Assembly (NCBI GenBank): GCA_017304505.1
Contig: JAFKKQ010000424.1
Location: 1 to 5,643, forward strand
Source: Hyphomicrobiales bacterium
Lineage (GTDB): Bacteria > Pseudomonadota > Alphaproteobacteria > Rhizobiales > Xanthobacteraceae
Length of the DNA stretch: 5,643 bases
Direction of reading: 5' to 3'
Shown here: in pieces, positions 1-5,643 of the stretch
Numbering within the stretch: position 1 is the stretch's first letter
Layout of the letters: the number at the start of each line of letters is the position of its first letter
Notes under the pieces: model-generated
What the model saw: the letters and a program-made list of their open reading frames with translations, nothing else
Told to the model about the DNA's origin: nothing
Database searches by the model: none
Translations under genes and position numbers: made by a program

Positions 1-124
1 CGACAACATCGCGATGGAGGTGACGCTGATCGTGCCGATCGCGATGGAGGAGAAGCTGCGCTTCGCCATCCGCGAGGGCGGACGCACCGTCGGCGCCGGC
101 GTCGTCGCAAGCATCATCGAGTGA
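1..124 (+). CDS. tuf: Elongation factor Tu, C-terminal end (partial)
   Basis: The reading frame enters from the left edge (first full codon at 2) and gives 40 residues before TGA at 122-124. They include [17 protein letters not shown], the hallmark end of EF-Tu domain 3, followed by ASIIE, an ending I recall from alphaproteobacterial EF-Tu. EF-Tu is the cytoplasmic GTPase that delivers aminoacyl-tRNA to the ribosomal A site. The GTPase domain lies outside the window, so its motifs cannot be checked. A tuf gene just upstream of rpsJ fits the str-S10 arrangement in which rpsL, rpsG, fusA and tuf precede the S10 cluster; the upstream genes are inferred, not seen. The identity is essentially certain. 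Which tuf copy this is, where a genome has two, cannot be told. Confidence 0.97.
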   Translation, partial: DNIAMEVTLIVPIAMEEKLRFAIREGGRTVGAGVVASIIE

Positions 125-137
125 GGCAGAACGTGCT

Positions 138-236
138 GTTGTCCCCCGCGAAAGCGGGGGACCCAGTAATCCGCGGCATCGCGGTTTGAATTGAGACGCG
201 AGTGTTACTGGGGCGCCCGCCGGTCGCGGACGTGGA
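138..236. repeat. REP-like palindromic intergenic element between tuf and rpsJ
   Basis: The left part is a perfect hairpin: bases 141-149 pair with 154-162 (GTCCCCCGC/GCGGGGGAC, 9 bp) around a GAAA tetraloop at 150-153. CCCAGTAA at 162-169 is then exactly inverted as TTACTGGG at 205-212. Between these arms a small stem, CCGCG (171-175) with CGCGG (180-184), closes on GCAT. From 213 to about 235 the sequence resembles a decayed reverse complement of the left hairpin, but its own pairing is poor. From memory, dispersed palindromes with a CCCCGCGAAAGCGGGG core followed by ACCCA are common between genes in Bradyrhizobium-like genomes. This looks like one such element with an eroded right arm. The exact ends are uncertain. 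Confidence 0.6.
141..162 (+). other. Strong GC-rich hairpin with GAAA tetraloop, downstream of tuf
   Basis: In RNA this 9-bp stem with a GNRA loop would be very stable and begins 16 bases after the tuf stop codon. It is followed by ACCCAGTAAT rather than a run of T, so it does not qualify as a canonical intrinsic terminator. It may protect the 3' end of tuf mRNA, slow polymerase, or mark a processing point between the tuf and S10 segments. All three roles are inference. No convincing -35/-10 pair was found between here and rpsJ, so read-through from tuf is the simplest way for the S10 genes to be transcribed. Confidence 0.55.
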
Positions 237-254
237 CAGTCAGAGAGAAGCAAG

Positions 255-563
255 ATGAACGGCCAGAATATCCGGATCCGGCTCAAGGCGTTCGATCACC
301 GCATCCTCGATGCGTCGACCCGCGAGATCGTGAACACCGCCAAGCGCACGGGTGCGCAGGTGCGTGGGCCGATCCCGCTGCCGACCAAGATCGAGAAGTT
401 CACGGTGAACCGTTCGCCGCACGTCGACAAGAAGAGCCGCGAGCAGTTCGAGATGCGCACGCATAAGCGTCTCTTGGACATCGTCGATCCGACGCCGCAG
501 ACCGTGGACGCGTTGATGAAGCTCGACCTCGCCGCTGGCGTCGACGTCGAGATCAAGCTCTAA
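255..563 (+). CDS. rpsJ: 30S ribosomal protein S10 (uS10), also NusE
   Basis: The 102-residue product has the usual length for this family (103 in E. coli). The start reads [19 protein letters not shown], and the long loop carries [19 protein letters not shown] at residues 54-72, the conserved segment that inserts into the 30S head. uS10 sits in the 30S head. As NusE it pairs with NusB in antitermination and links RNA polymerase to the ribosome through NusG. It is the first gene of the S10 cluster. The ATG at 255 follows a modest purine-rich AGAGAAG at 244-250; no other start fits the conserved N-terminus. The 130-base leader does not obviously resemble the E. coli S10 leader through which L4 represses the operon. 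Nothing in the protein is unusual. Confidence 0.99.
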   Translation: MNGQNIRIRLKAFDHRILDASTREIVNTAKRTGAQVRGPIPLPTKIEKFTVNRSPHVDKKSREQFEMRTHKRLLDIVDPTPQTVDALMKLDLAAGVDVEIKL

Positions 564-591
564 GCCGCACGGGGACAATGAGGGTAGTCAA

Positions 592-1227
592 ATGCGCTCC
601 GGTGTGATCGCACAGAAGGTCGGGATGACCCGCCTCTTCACCGATGCCGGCGAACATGTGCCGGTGACGGTGCTGCGGCTGGCGCAATGCCAGGTCGTTG
701 CGCACCGCAGCAAGGAGAAGGACGGATACGTCGCGCTCCAGCTCGGAGCCGGCACCCGCAAAGTCAAGAACGTCAGCAAGGCTGAGCGCGGCCGGTTTGC
801 CGTCGCCAAGGTCGAGCCCAAACGCACGATTGCCGAGTTCCGCGTCAGCGATGACGCGATCATCCCGGTGGGCGCCGAGATTACGGCCGACCACTTCGTC
901 GTCGGCCAGTTTGTCGATGTCACCGGTACTTCCGGCGGCCGGCAAGACCCGGGCAAGACGTTCAAGAACAAGAAGATGCCGGGTCACCTGGGTGTTGATC
1001 GGGTGACCACGCTCAACCTGAAGGTTGCCAAGATCGACGTCGAGCGCGGCCTCATTATGCTCGAAGGCGCGGTGCCGGGCCATAAGGGCGGTTGGATCAC
1101 GGTTCGTGATGCCGTGAAGAAATCGCTGCCGAAGGATACGCCCAAGCCGGGCAAGTTCCGCAGCCCTGCGGCCGAAGTGTCAACCAAGGCTGAAACAGCC
1201 GCTGTTGCTCCGCAGGAGGGTGCGTGA
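592..1227 (+). CDS. rplC: 50S ribosomal protein L3 (uL3) with a 33-residue internal deletion
   Basis: uL3 is an early-assembly 50S protein. Its globular part lies on the subunit surface, and a long central extension reaches toward the peptidyl-transferase centre. The start [20 protein letters not shown] and the later [13 protein letters not shown] are clear family signatures. In E. coli, VDVTGTS (ending at Ser113) is followed by about 33 residues containing RWNF, ATHG and SHR..GS, then GQNQTPGK. Here VDVTGTS ends at Ser114 (931-933) and is followed at once by GGRQDPGK from 934. The residues matching E. coli 114-146 are absent, and the frame is intact on both sides. Gln118 aligns with E. coli Gln150, the PrmB-methylated glutamine. 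The total of 211 aa seems normal only because of an alanine-rich tail (about 187-211) of a type I recall in relatives. The ATG at 592 follows GAGGG at 580-584. Expression looks intact; whether the protein works normally is open. Confidence 0.95.
   Translation: MRSGVIAQKVGMTRLFTDAGEHVPVTVLRLAQCQVVAHRSKEKDGYVALQLGAGTRKVKNVSKAERGRFAVAKVEPKRTIAEFRVSDDAIIPVGAEITADHFVVGQFVDVTGTSGGRQDPGKTFKNKKMPGHLGVDRVTTLNLKVAKIDVERGLIMLEGAVPGHKGGWITVRDAVKKSLPKDTPKPGKFRSPAAEVSTKAETAAVAPQEGA
1214..1219 (+). promoter_or_regulatory. Shine-Dalgarno site that fixes the rplD start
   Basis: AGGAGG matches the anti-Shine-Dalgarno consensus and lies inside the last codons of rplC, 9 bases before the ATG at 1229. It argues for that ATG over an in-frame TTG at 1205 that would add eight residues (MLRRRVRD). 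Those residues are not part of the known uL4 N-terminus and the TTG lacks such a site. Ribosomes finishing rplC would cover this site, so translation of the two genes is probably coupled. Confidence 0.85.
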
Positions 1228-1228
1228 C

Positions 1229-1849
1229 ATGGAATTGAAGGTCACCACTCTCGAGGGTAACGAGGCGGGTTCGGTGAATCTGCCCGAGACAATCTTCGGC
1301 CTCGAGCCGCGCGCCGATCTCATTCAGCGCTGCGTCGTGTGGCAGCTCGCCAAGCGTCGCGCCGGCACACATGCAGTGAAGAACCGCGCGGATATCTGGC
1401 GCACCGGCAAGAAGATGTATGGCCAGAAGGGCACCGGCGGTGCCCGTCACGGCTCCGCGCGGGTTCCGCAGTTCCGCGGTGGCGGTCGTGCGTTCGGCCC
1501 GGTCGTGCGTAGCCATGAGGTTGGCTTGCCGAAGAAGGTTCGGGCGCTGGCGCTGAAGCATGCTCTTTCGGCCAAGGCGAAGGATGGCGGCATTGTGGTC
1601 ATCGATAAGGCCAGCGTGAAGGACGGCAAGACCAAGGAGTTGGCGTCGCATCTCAAGAAGCTGGGCTGGGCCAACGCGCTGATCGTCGATGGCGCGGAGG
1701 TTGAGGCGGGCTTCCGGCTTGCGGCACGCAACATCCCCAACATCGACGTGCTGCCGGTTCAGGGCATCAACGTTTACGACATTCTGCGCCGCGGCAAGCT
1801 GGTGCTGACCAAGGCCGCGCTCGATGCGCTGGAGGCGCGCTTCAAATGA
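1229..1849 (+). CDS. rplD: 50S ribosomal protein L4 (uL4)
   Basis: The 206-residue protein starts [10 protein letters not shown], the start I recall for relatives (E. coli has 201). It binds domain I of 23S rRNA, and its long loop lines the narrow part of the exit tunnel opposite uL22. That loop is visible at about residues 56-92, with [20 protein letters not shown] and then [11 protein letters not shown]. The Lys region where macrolide-resistance changes occur in E. coli is intact. The C-terminus, with NIDVLP and NVYDILR, is also normal. In E. coli uL4 represses its own operon through the S10 leader and RNase E; no matching leader is seen here, so that control is doubtful. The gene begins one base after the rplC stop and overlaps rplW by four bases. 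Confidence 0.98.
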   Translation: MELKVTTLEGNEAGSVNLPETIFGLEPRADLIQRCVVWQLAKRRAGTHAVKNRADIWRTGKKMYGQKGTGGARHGSARVPQFRGGGRAFGPVVRSHEVGLPKKVRALALKHALSAKAKDGGIVVIDKASVKDGKTKELASHLKKLGWANALIVDGAEVEAGFRLAARNIPNIDVLPVQGINVYDILRRGKLVLTKAALDALEARFK

Positions 1850-2145
1850 GCACCACAGATCCGCGCCACTACGACGTGCTGCTTTCGCCGGTCGTGACCG
1901 AGAAGGCAACCGCTGCGTCCGAACACAACAAGGTGGTGTTCAAGGTTGCGCGCACCGCGACCAAGCCGCAAATCAAGGAAGCGGTTGAGAAGCTGTTCGA
2001 CGTCAAGGTGAAGAGCGTCAACACGCTCGTTCGCAAGGGCAAGGTCAGGATTTTCAAAGGCCGTGCCGGCGAGTTGCAGGACAGCAAGCGTGCCGTCGTG
2101 ACCCTTCAAGAGGGTCACCACATCGACGTGACCACCGGTCTGTAA
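1846..2145 (+). CDS. rplW: 50S ribosomal protein L23 (uL23)
   Basis: The 99-residue product is of standard length. uL23 lies at the tunnel exit and is the docking site for trigger factor and the signal recognition particle. The key acidic residue (Glu18 in E. coli) is present as Glu19 in SPVVTEKAT. The central [20 protein letters not shown] matches the family closely, and the protein ends in IDVTTGL as I recall for alphaproteobacteria. Its ATG overlaps the rplD stop in an ATGA arrangement (1846-1849), the usual sign of translational coupling, which helps keep uL4 and uL23 in equal amounts. A second nearby exit protein, uL29, is encoded further down with an unusual tail. Nothing unusual is seen in uL23 itself. 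Confidence 0.98.
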   Translation: MSTTDPRHYDVLLSPVVTEKATAASEHNKVVFKVARTATKPQIKEAVEKLFDVKVKSVNTLVRKGKVRIFKGRAGELQDSKRAVVTLQEGHHIDVTTGL

Positions 2146-2160
2146 GGCGAAGAGGCAAAC

Positions 2161-2991
2161 ATGGCACTCAAGACCTATAAGCCGACCACGCCGAGCCAGC
2201 GCCAGCTCGTCACTGTCGATCGCAGCGGCCTTTATCGCGGCGCTCCGGTGAAGGGTTTGGTCGAGGGACAGCACTCGACCGGCGGTCGCAACAATTACGG
2301 CCGGATCACCAGCCGTTTCCGTGGCGGCGGCCACAAGCAGGCGTATCGCGTCATCGACTTCAAGCGCGTGCGCCGCGAGGAGCCGGCGACCGTGGAGCGG
2401 ATTGAATACGATCCGAACCGCACCGCGTTTATCGCGCTGCTGAAGTACACGGACGGCACGTTGTCCTACATCCTGGCGCCGCAGCGCTTGGCTGCCGGCG
2501 ACACCATCGTCGCGGGCGAGCAGGTCGACATCAAGCCGGGCAACGCGATGCCGCTCGGCAACATGCCGGTGGGCACCATCGTGCACAACGTCGAGCTTAA
2601 GATCGGCAAGGGTGGGCAGATCGCGCGCTCCGCCGGCACTTACGCTCAGATCGTCGGCCGCGATCAGGAATACGTGATCCTGCGCCTGAATTCGTCGGAG
2701 CAGCGCCTGGTGCATGGCCGTTGCCTTGCGACAGTCGGAGCGGTGTCGAACCCCGACAACATGAACATCACCATCGCCAAGGCCGGTCGCCAGCGTTGGA
2801 AGGGGCGCATGCCGCACAATCGCGGCATCACCATGAACCCGGTCGACCATCCGCATGGCGGTCGCACCAAGGGCGGTGGGCACCCGGTGACGCCGTGGGG
2901 CTTCCCGACCAAAGGCAAGAAGACCCGCAAGAACAAGTCGACCACCAAGTTCATCATGCTGAGCCGCCACGCGCGGAAGAAGAGATCGTAA
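2161..2991 (+). CDS. rplB: 50S ribosomal protein L2 (uL2), shortened C-terminal loop
   Basis: uL2 is one of the most conserved 50S proteins; it supports subunit association, tRNA binding and the peptidyl-transferase region. The 276-residue product shows the RNA-binding core with [10 protein letters not shown] (41-50), [11 protein letters not shown] (53-63), [10 protein letters not shown] (83-92) and the [19 protein letters not shown] stretch (150-168). His230 in [10 protein letters not shown] corresponds to E. coli His229, which has been linked to peptidyl-transferase activity. Between HPHGG and HPVTPWG this protein has only RTKGGG. E. coli has GEGRNFGK, and the alphaproteobacteria I recall have GEGRTSGGR, so two to three residues including the acidic GEG are missing. 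The start at 2161 has AGAGG at 2150-2154 upstream. The gene sits 15 bases after rplW and 12 before rpsS. Confidence 0.98.
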   Translation: MALKTYKPTTPSQRQLVTVDRSGLYRGAPVKGLVEGQHSTGGRNNYGRITSRFRGGGHKQAYRVIDFKRVRREEPATVERIEYDPNRTAFIALLKYTDGTLSYILAPQRLAAGDTIVAGEQVDIKPGNAMPLGNMPVGTIVHNVELKIGKGGQIARSAGTYAQIVGRDQEYVILRLNSSEQRLVHGRCLATVGAVSNPDNMNITIAKAGRQRWKGRMPHNRGITMNPVDHPHGGRTKGGGHPVTPWGFPTKGKKTRKNKSTTKFIMLSRHARKKRS

Positions 2992-3003
2992 GGGACCGCC
3001 CAC

Positions 3004-3282
3004 ATGGCACGTTCGGTTTGGAAAGGCCCGTTTGTCGACGGCTATCTGCTGAAAAAGGCGGAAACGTCGCGCGCGTCGGGCCGCCACGAGATGATCAAGA
3101 TCTGGAGCCGCCGTTCGACGATCCTGCCGCAGTTCGTGGGGCTGACGTTCGGTGTCTACAACGGTCAGAAGCATATCCCGGTGATGGTGACCGAGGAGAT
3201 GGTGGGTCACAAGTTCGGCGAGTTTTCGCCGACCCGCACCTTTTACGGCCACACATCCGACCGCAAGGCCAAGCGCGCTTAA
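3004..3282 (+). CDS. rpsS: 30S ribosomal protein S19 (uS19)
   Basis: The 92-residue product matches the normal length. uS19 forms a complex with uS13 in the 30S head and contacts the A-site finger and tRNA. Visible family signatures are the N-terminal [12 protein letters not shown] (7-18), [21 protein letters not shown] (35-55, written here as the conserved core) and the C-terminal [20 protein letters not shown] (59-78) followed by a basic tail. The ATG at 3004 follows TAAGGGA at 2989-2995, a good ribosome-binding site that overlaps the rplB stop codon. No deviation from the family was found. Confidence 0.99.
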   Translation: MARSVWKGPFVDGYLLKKAETSRASGRHEMIKIWSRRSTILPQFVGLTFGVYNGQKHIPVMVTEEMVGHKFGEFSPTRTFYGHTSDRKAKRA

Positions 3283-3316
3283 AGCGGGTCGATAGGCGAA
3301 GTTCGAGGATACGATT

Positions 3317-3700
3317 ATGGGCAAACGCGGACGCGAGAGAGACTTGCCGGAGAACGAGGCCAAGGCGGTTGCCCGGATGCTGCGGGTGTCGCCGCAGAAG
3401 CTCAATCTGGTGGCGCAGTTGATCCGCGGTAAGAAGGTTGCGGCTGCGCTTGCGGACTTGCAGTTTTCGCAGAAGCGCATCGCCAGGGACGTCAAGAAGT
3501 GCCTGGAATCGGCTATCGCAAACGCCGAGAACAATCACGATCTCGACGTCGACGATCTGGTGGTGGCTGAAGCGCACGTTGGCAAGGCGCTGGTGCTGAA
3601 GCGCTTCCATCCGCGCGGCCGTGGCCGCATGGGCAAGATTTTGAAGCCGTTCGCCAATCTGACGATCGTCGTTCGTCAGGTCCAGAGCGAAGCGGCTTGA
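3317..3700 (+). CDS. rplV: 50S ribosomal protein L22 (uL22)
   Basis: The product has 127 residues against 110 in E. coli. The extra length is an N-terminal segment of about 15 residues ([18 protein letters not shown]), which I recall as typical of alphaproteobacterial uL22. uL22 touches all 23S rRNA domains, and its beta-hairpin lines the exit tunnel opposite uL4. The core reads [20 protein letters not shown] (21-40), and [16 protein letters not shown] (62-77) is nearly universal. The tunnel hairpin contains [14 protein letters not shown] (94-107) and is intact, unlike the extension of uL3. The ATG at 3317 has GAGGA at 3305-3309 seven bases upstream. The 34-base gap to rpsS shows no promoter. 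Confidence 0.98.
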   Translation: MGKRGRERDLPENEAKAVARMLRVSPQKLNLVAQLIRGKKVAAALADLQFSQKRIARDVKKCLESAIANAENNHDLDVDDLVVAEAHVGKALVLKRFHPRGRGRMGKILKPFANLTIVVRQVQSEAA

Positions 3701-3710
3701 GGAGAGGATA

Positions 3711-4409
3711 ATGGGTCAGAAGGTCAATCCGGTCGGCTTGCGGCTTGGTATCAACCGGACCTGGGACTCGCGCTGGTTCGCCGGCAAGAACGAGTACGGC
3801 AGGCTGCTGCATGAGGACGTGAAGATCCGCGAGGATCTCATGGAAGCGCTCAAGCAGGCGGCGGTGTCCAAGGTTGTGATCGAGCGCCCGCACAAGAAGT
3901 GCCGGGTGACGATCCACTCCGCTCGTCCCGGTGTGGTGATCGGCAGGAAGGGCGCCGATATTGAGAAGCTCCGCAAGTCGGTCGCCAAGCTGACCAACAG
4001 CGATGTGGTCATCAATATCGTCGAGGTCAGGAAGCCCGAGCTCGATGCGCAGCTCGTGGCCGAGTCGATTGCCCAGCAGCTTGAGCGCCGCGTGGCCTTC
4101 CGCCGCGCCATGAAGCGCGCCGTGCAATCGGCGATGCGGCTTGGCGCCGAGGGCATCCGCATCAACTGTTCGGGTCGTCTCGGCGGCGCCGAGATCGCGC
4201 GGATGGAATGGTACCGCGAAGGTCGGGTGCCGCTGCATACGCTGCGCGCCGACGTCGACTACGGCGTGGCCACGGCGTTCACGACCTACGGCACCTGCGG
4301 CGTCAAGGTTTGGATCTTCAAGGGCGAGATCATGGAGCATGACTCCATGGCCCAGGATAAGCGTCTGGCCGAAGCCGAAGCGGGCCGCCCGCGGCGCGAA
4401 ACGGCTTAA
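3711..4409 (+). CDS. rpsC: 30S ribosomal protein S3 (uS3)
   Basis: The 232-residue product matches E. coli in length (233). It starts [13 protein letters not shown], a hallmark of bacterial uS3. The N-terminal KH type-2 domain carries the GXXG loop as GRKG at residues 78-81. Arg131, Arg132 and Lys135, which line the mRNA entry and are needed for ribosomal helicase activity in E. coli, are present at the same numbers in [11 protein letters not shown]. The C-terminal domain has [20 protein letters not shown] and the [19 protein letters not shown] stretch. uS3 lies on the solvent side of the 30S head with uS10 and uS14. A strong purine run, GAGGAGAGGA at 3699-3708, precedes the ATG and overlaps the rplV stop. 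The tail after about residue 215 is variable and charged, as is normal. Confidence 0.99.
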   Translation: MGQKVNPVGLRLGINRTWDSRWFAGKNEYGRLLHEDVKIREDLMEALKQAAVSKVVIERPHKKCRVTIHSARPGVVIGRKGADIEKLRKSVAKLTNSDVVINIVEVRKPELDAQLVAESIAQQLERRVAFRRAMKRAVQSAMRLGAEGIRINCSGRLGGAEIARMEWYREGRVPLHTLRADVDYGVATAFTTYGTCGVKVWIFKGEIMEHDSMAQDKRLAEAEAGRPRRETA

Positions 4410-4445
4410 TCGGACGCGGGTCAGGGACAACAAGGGACTTTCGTT

Positions 4446-4859
4446 ATGCTGCAACCGACGCGCACCAAGTTCCGCAAAGCGCACAAGGGACGCATCAAGG
4501 GCGTCGCTACCAGCGGTCAGGACTTGGCGTTTGGCCAGTACGGGCTGAAGGCGATGGAGCCCGAGCGCGTTACGGCTCGCCAGATCGAGGCCGCGCGCCG
4601 CGCGCTGACGCGCCACATGAAGCGCGCCGGGCAGGTCTGGATTCGCGTTTACCCGGACGTGCCGGTTTCCAAGAAGCCGCTTGAGGTTCGCATGGGCTCC
4701 GGTAAAGGCAGCGTCGAGCTTTGGGTCTGCCGGGTGAAGCCGGGCCGCATCCTGTTCGAGGTCGACGGCATCTCGGTGCAACTGGCTCGGGAAGCCCTGA
4801 CGCTCGCCGCCGCCAAGCTGCCGATCAAGACTCGTTTCATCACGCGCATCGCCGCCTAA
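4446..4859 (+). CDS. rplP: 50S ribosomal protein L16 (uL16)
   Basis: The 137-residue product is one longer than in E. coli and full length. uL16 joins late in 50S assembly and helps position A-site tRNA. The start carries [15 protein letters not shown] (7-21). The central helix reads [18 protein letters not shown] (43-60), and Arg82 in VRMGSGKG matches E. coli Arg81, which a 2-oxoglutarate oxygenase hydroxylates there. The end [14 protein letters not shown] is typical. AAGGGA at 4432-4437 lies eight bases before the ATG. The gene is set 36 bases after rpsC, the widest gap between complete genes here, with no visible hairpin or promoter. Confidence 0.99.
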   Translation: MLQPTRTKFRKAHKGRIKGVATSGQDLAFGQYGLKAMEPERVTARQIEAARRALTRHMKRAGQVWIRVYPDVPVSKKPLEVRMGSGKGSVELWVCRVKPGRILFEVDGISVQLAREALTLAAAKLPIKTRFITRIAA

Positions 4860-4881
4860 AGGCCAAGATAGAGATCAAGCC

Positions 4882-5208
4882 ATGAAAGCCTCCGATGTGC
4901 GCGCCATGACCGTCGATCAGCTCGACGACGAGGTGCTCAAGCTCAAGAAAGAGCAGTTCAACCTGCGCTTCCAGCGGGCCACCGGGCAACTCGAGAATAC
5001 GTCGCGCGTGCGCCAGGTGCGCCGCGACATTGCGCGTATGAAGACGGTCGCGCGGCAGAAGCGGACCGGCGAGGAGCCGAAGGTCAAGACGGCCGCGACT
5101 CCGGCCGCAACACGTGCCAAGCCAAAGCGGACGGCCAAGGCCCGCCCGCCTGTGAAATCCAGATCGAAGCCGAGCCTGAAGTCCCGGGCCAAGGCAAAGA
5201 GGAAGTAA
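4882..5208 (+). CDS. rpmC: 50S ribosomal protein L29 (uL29) with long basic C-terminal tail
   Basis: The first 62 residues are an ordinary uL29: two antiparallel helices with the signature [20 protein letters not shown] (20-39) and [18 protein letters not shown] (42-59). uL29 is normally 60-70 residues and sits beside uL23 at the tunnel exit, near the trigger factor and signal recognition particle docking site. Here the protein runs on to 108 residues. Residues 64-108 are almost only Lys, Arg, Ala, Pro, Ser and Thr; after Glu65 there is no acidic residue, and repeated AKPK/RAK-like units recall histone H1-type tails. The tail is in frame with no stop or frameshift, and its base composition is like its neighbours, so it appears native. 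It is probably disordered and binds rRNA or another polyanion (inference). The ATG at 4882 has only a weak site (AGAGAT, 4869-4874). Confidence 0.97.
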   Translation: MKASDVRAMTVDQLDDEVLKLKKEQFNLRFQRATGQLENTSRVRQVRRDIARMKTVARQKRTGEEPKVKTAATPAATRAKPKRTAKARPPVKSRSKPSLKSRAKAKRK

Positions 5209-5217
5209 GAGGGTCGT

Positions 5218-5553
5218 ATGCCGAAGCGAACGCTCCAGGGCGTGGTGGTCAGCGACAAGCAGGACAAGACCGTGGTTGTCCGCGTCGAGCGCCGCTTCAC
5301 GCATCCGGTCATGAAGAAGACCGTGCGTCGCTCCAATAAGTTCCACGCTCACGACGAGAAGAACGAATTCTCGGTCGGCGACATCGTGTGGATCGAGGAG
5401 CACAGCCCGATTTCGCGACTCAAGCGCTGGATTGTGACCCAGGGCGAGAAGAGATCGCGCACCGAAGGCCCGATCGAAGTGGAATCGGAAAAGCGCTCTT
5501 CGAAGAAATCCAAAGGCAAGGGCGGGGAAGCCGCCGTTGCCAAACCGAACTGA
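5218..5553 (+). CDS. rpsQ: 30S ribosomal protein S17 (uS17) with extended C-terminus
   Basis: uS17 binds 16S rRNA in the 5' and central domains and acts early in 30S body assembly. The OB-fold core is clear: [20 protein letters not shown] (1-20), [20 protein letters not shown] (27-46), [18 protein letters not shown] (54-71). The core ends near residue 78, where most bacterial versions stop or nearly stop (84 in E. coli, low 80s in the relatives I recall). This one continues to 111 with a mixed-charge, serine- and lysine-rich tail (79-111, with [10 protein letters not shown]) that ends AAVAKPN and looks disordered. TAAGAGGG at 5206-5213, overlapping the rpmC stop, serves the ATG at 5218 and suggests coupled translation. 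Confidence 0.97.
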   Translation: MPKRTLQGVVVSDKQDKTVVVRVERRFTHPVMKKTVRRSNKFHAHDEKNEFSVGDIVWIEEHSPISRLKRWIVTQGEKRSRTEGPIEVESEKRSSKKSKGKGGEAAVAKPN

Positions 5554-5554
5554 C

Positions 5555-5585
5555 GCGAGACGCGTAGAGAAGAATTGCGAGACGC
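5555..5585 (+). repeat. Short direct repeat in the rpsQ-rplN gap
   Basis: GCGAGACGC occurs at 5555-5563 and again at 5577-5585, with a 22-base period, within the 35-base spacer. The second copy ends three bases before the rplN start and includes GAGA, the best available ribosome-binding sequence there (5580-5582 region). It may be chance or the trace of a small duplication; no function is claimed. Confidence 0.3.
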
Positions 5586-5588
5586 CTC

Positions 5589-5643
5589 ATGATTCAGATG
5601 CAAACCAACCTTGACGTGGCGGACAATTCCGGCGCGCGCCGGG
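5589..5643 (+). CDS. rplN: 50S ribosomal protein L14 (uL14), N-terminal start (partial)
   Basis: Eighteen complete codons are present before the window ends, reading MIQMQTNLDVADNSGARR, the highly conserved start of uL14. uL14 lies at the 50S interface, forms bridge B8 and is the binding site of the silencing factor RsfS. It opens the spc segment (normally rplN-rplX-rplE...), which confirms the order continues as in other bacteria. The ATG at 5589 is preferred over the in-frame ATG at 5598 because the family begins MIQ. No promoter for a separate spc operon is evident in the 35-base gap, so joint transcription with the S10 genes is likely. Confidence 0.96.
   Translation, partial: MIQMQTNLDVADNSGARR

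Noticed and set aside
8..50. A 13-base direct repeat, ATCGCGATGGAGG, at 8-20 and 38-50 in tuf
   Set aside because: Both copies encode the IAME pattern that occurs twice in the protein with the same preferred codons; coding explains it.
1205..1228. A TTG start giving uL4 eight more residues
   Set aside because: The ATG at 1229 has an AGGAGG site nine bases upstream and gives the familiar [10 protein letters not shown] start; the extra residues lie over the end of rplC.
2100..2116. Hairpin GACCCT-TCAAG-AGGGTC near the end of rplW
   Set aside because: It lies within conserved codons (VTLQEGHH), has only 6 bp and no T-run, so it is unlikely to be a terminator.
2721..3422. A 233-codon + strand frame overlapping rplB, rpsS and rplV
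   Set aside because: It is out of frame with three unmistakable ribosomal genes and its product shows no domain; it is a shadow frame.
1774..3534. A 586-codon open frame on the minus strand
   Set aside because: It lies antisense to rplW, rplB, rpsS and rplV. Long antisense frames are expected opposite G+C-rich genes with strong codon bias. Its translation is low in recognisable motifs and rich in H/R/L/A, and the + strand genes are certain.
4331..4349. 7-bp hairpin CATGGAG/CTCCATG within rpsC
   Set aside because: It is inside normal uS3 coding sequence ([11 protein letters not shown]) with no regulatory context; it is expected by chance in several kilobases.
3513..4781. A 422-codon open frame on the minus strand
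   Set aside because: It is antisense to rplV, rpsC and rplP, with the same codon-bias explanation; no family features or ribosome-binding site support it.

Overview
This window is a densely packed run of ribosomal protein genes, all on the + strand: the 3' end of tuf (EF-Tu), then rpsJ-rplC-rplD-rplW-rplB-rpsS-rplV-rpsC-rplP-rpmC-rpsQ and the first codons of rplN. This is the bacterial S10 cluster running into the spc cluster. The high G+C content, the tuf-rpsJ linkage, the N-terminally extended uL22, and the wording of uS10, uL16 and uL29 point to an alphaproteobacterium of the Hyphomicrobiales, probably near the Bradyrhizobium/Rhodopseudomonas/Xanthobacteraceae branch. That placement rests on remembered family sequences, not on a search.

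Layout: 1-124 is the end of tuf. Bases 125-254 are the only sizeable non-coding stretch and hold a palindromic, REP-like element with a perfect 9-bp GAAA hairpin. Bases 255-5553 hold eleven complete genes. Their junctions run from a 4-base overlap (rplD/rplW) to a 36-base gap (rpsC/rplP), and none contains a convincing terminator or promoter, so one polycistronic transcript is likely. Bases 5589-5643 are the start of rplN. The products are 50S proteins (uL3, uL4, uL23, uL2, uL22, uL16, uL29, uL14) and 30S proteins (uS10, uS19, uS3, uS17). Together they build the peptidyl-transferase surroundings, the tunnel wall and exit, the 30S head and the mRNA entry.

No new gene system is visible, but the ribosomal proteins have unusual features. 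The most striking is rplC: its uL3 product lacks 33 consecutive residues of the normally near-invariant central extension that reaches toward the peptidyl-transferase centre. The gap is exactly in frame, and the methylatable Gln at the tip is kept. The overall length (211 aa) looks normal only because a C-terminal tail compensates. Lesser oddities are a shortened loop after the His motif of uL2, a highly basic tail of about 45 residues on uL29, and a charged tail of about 33 residues on uS17.
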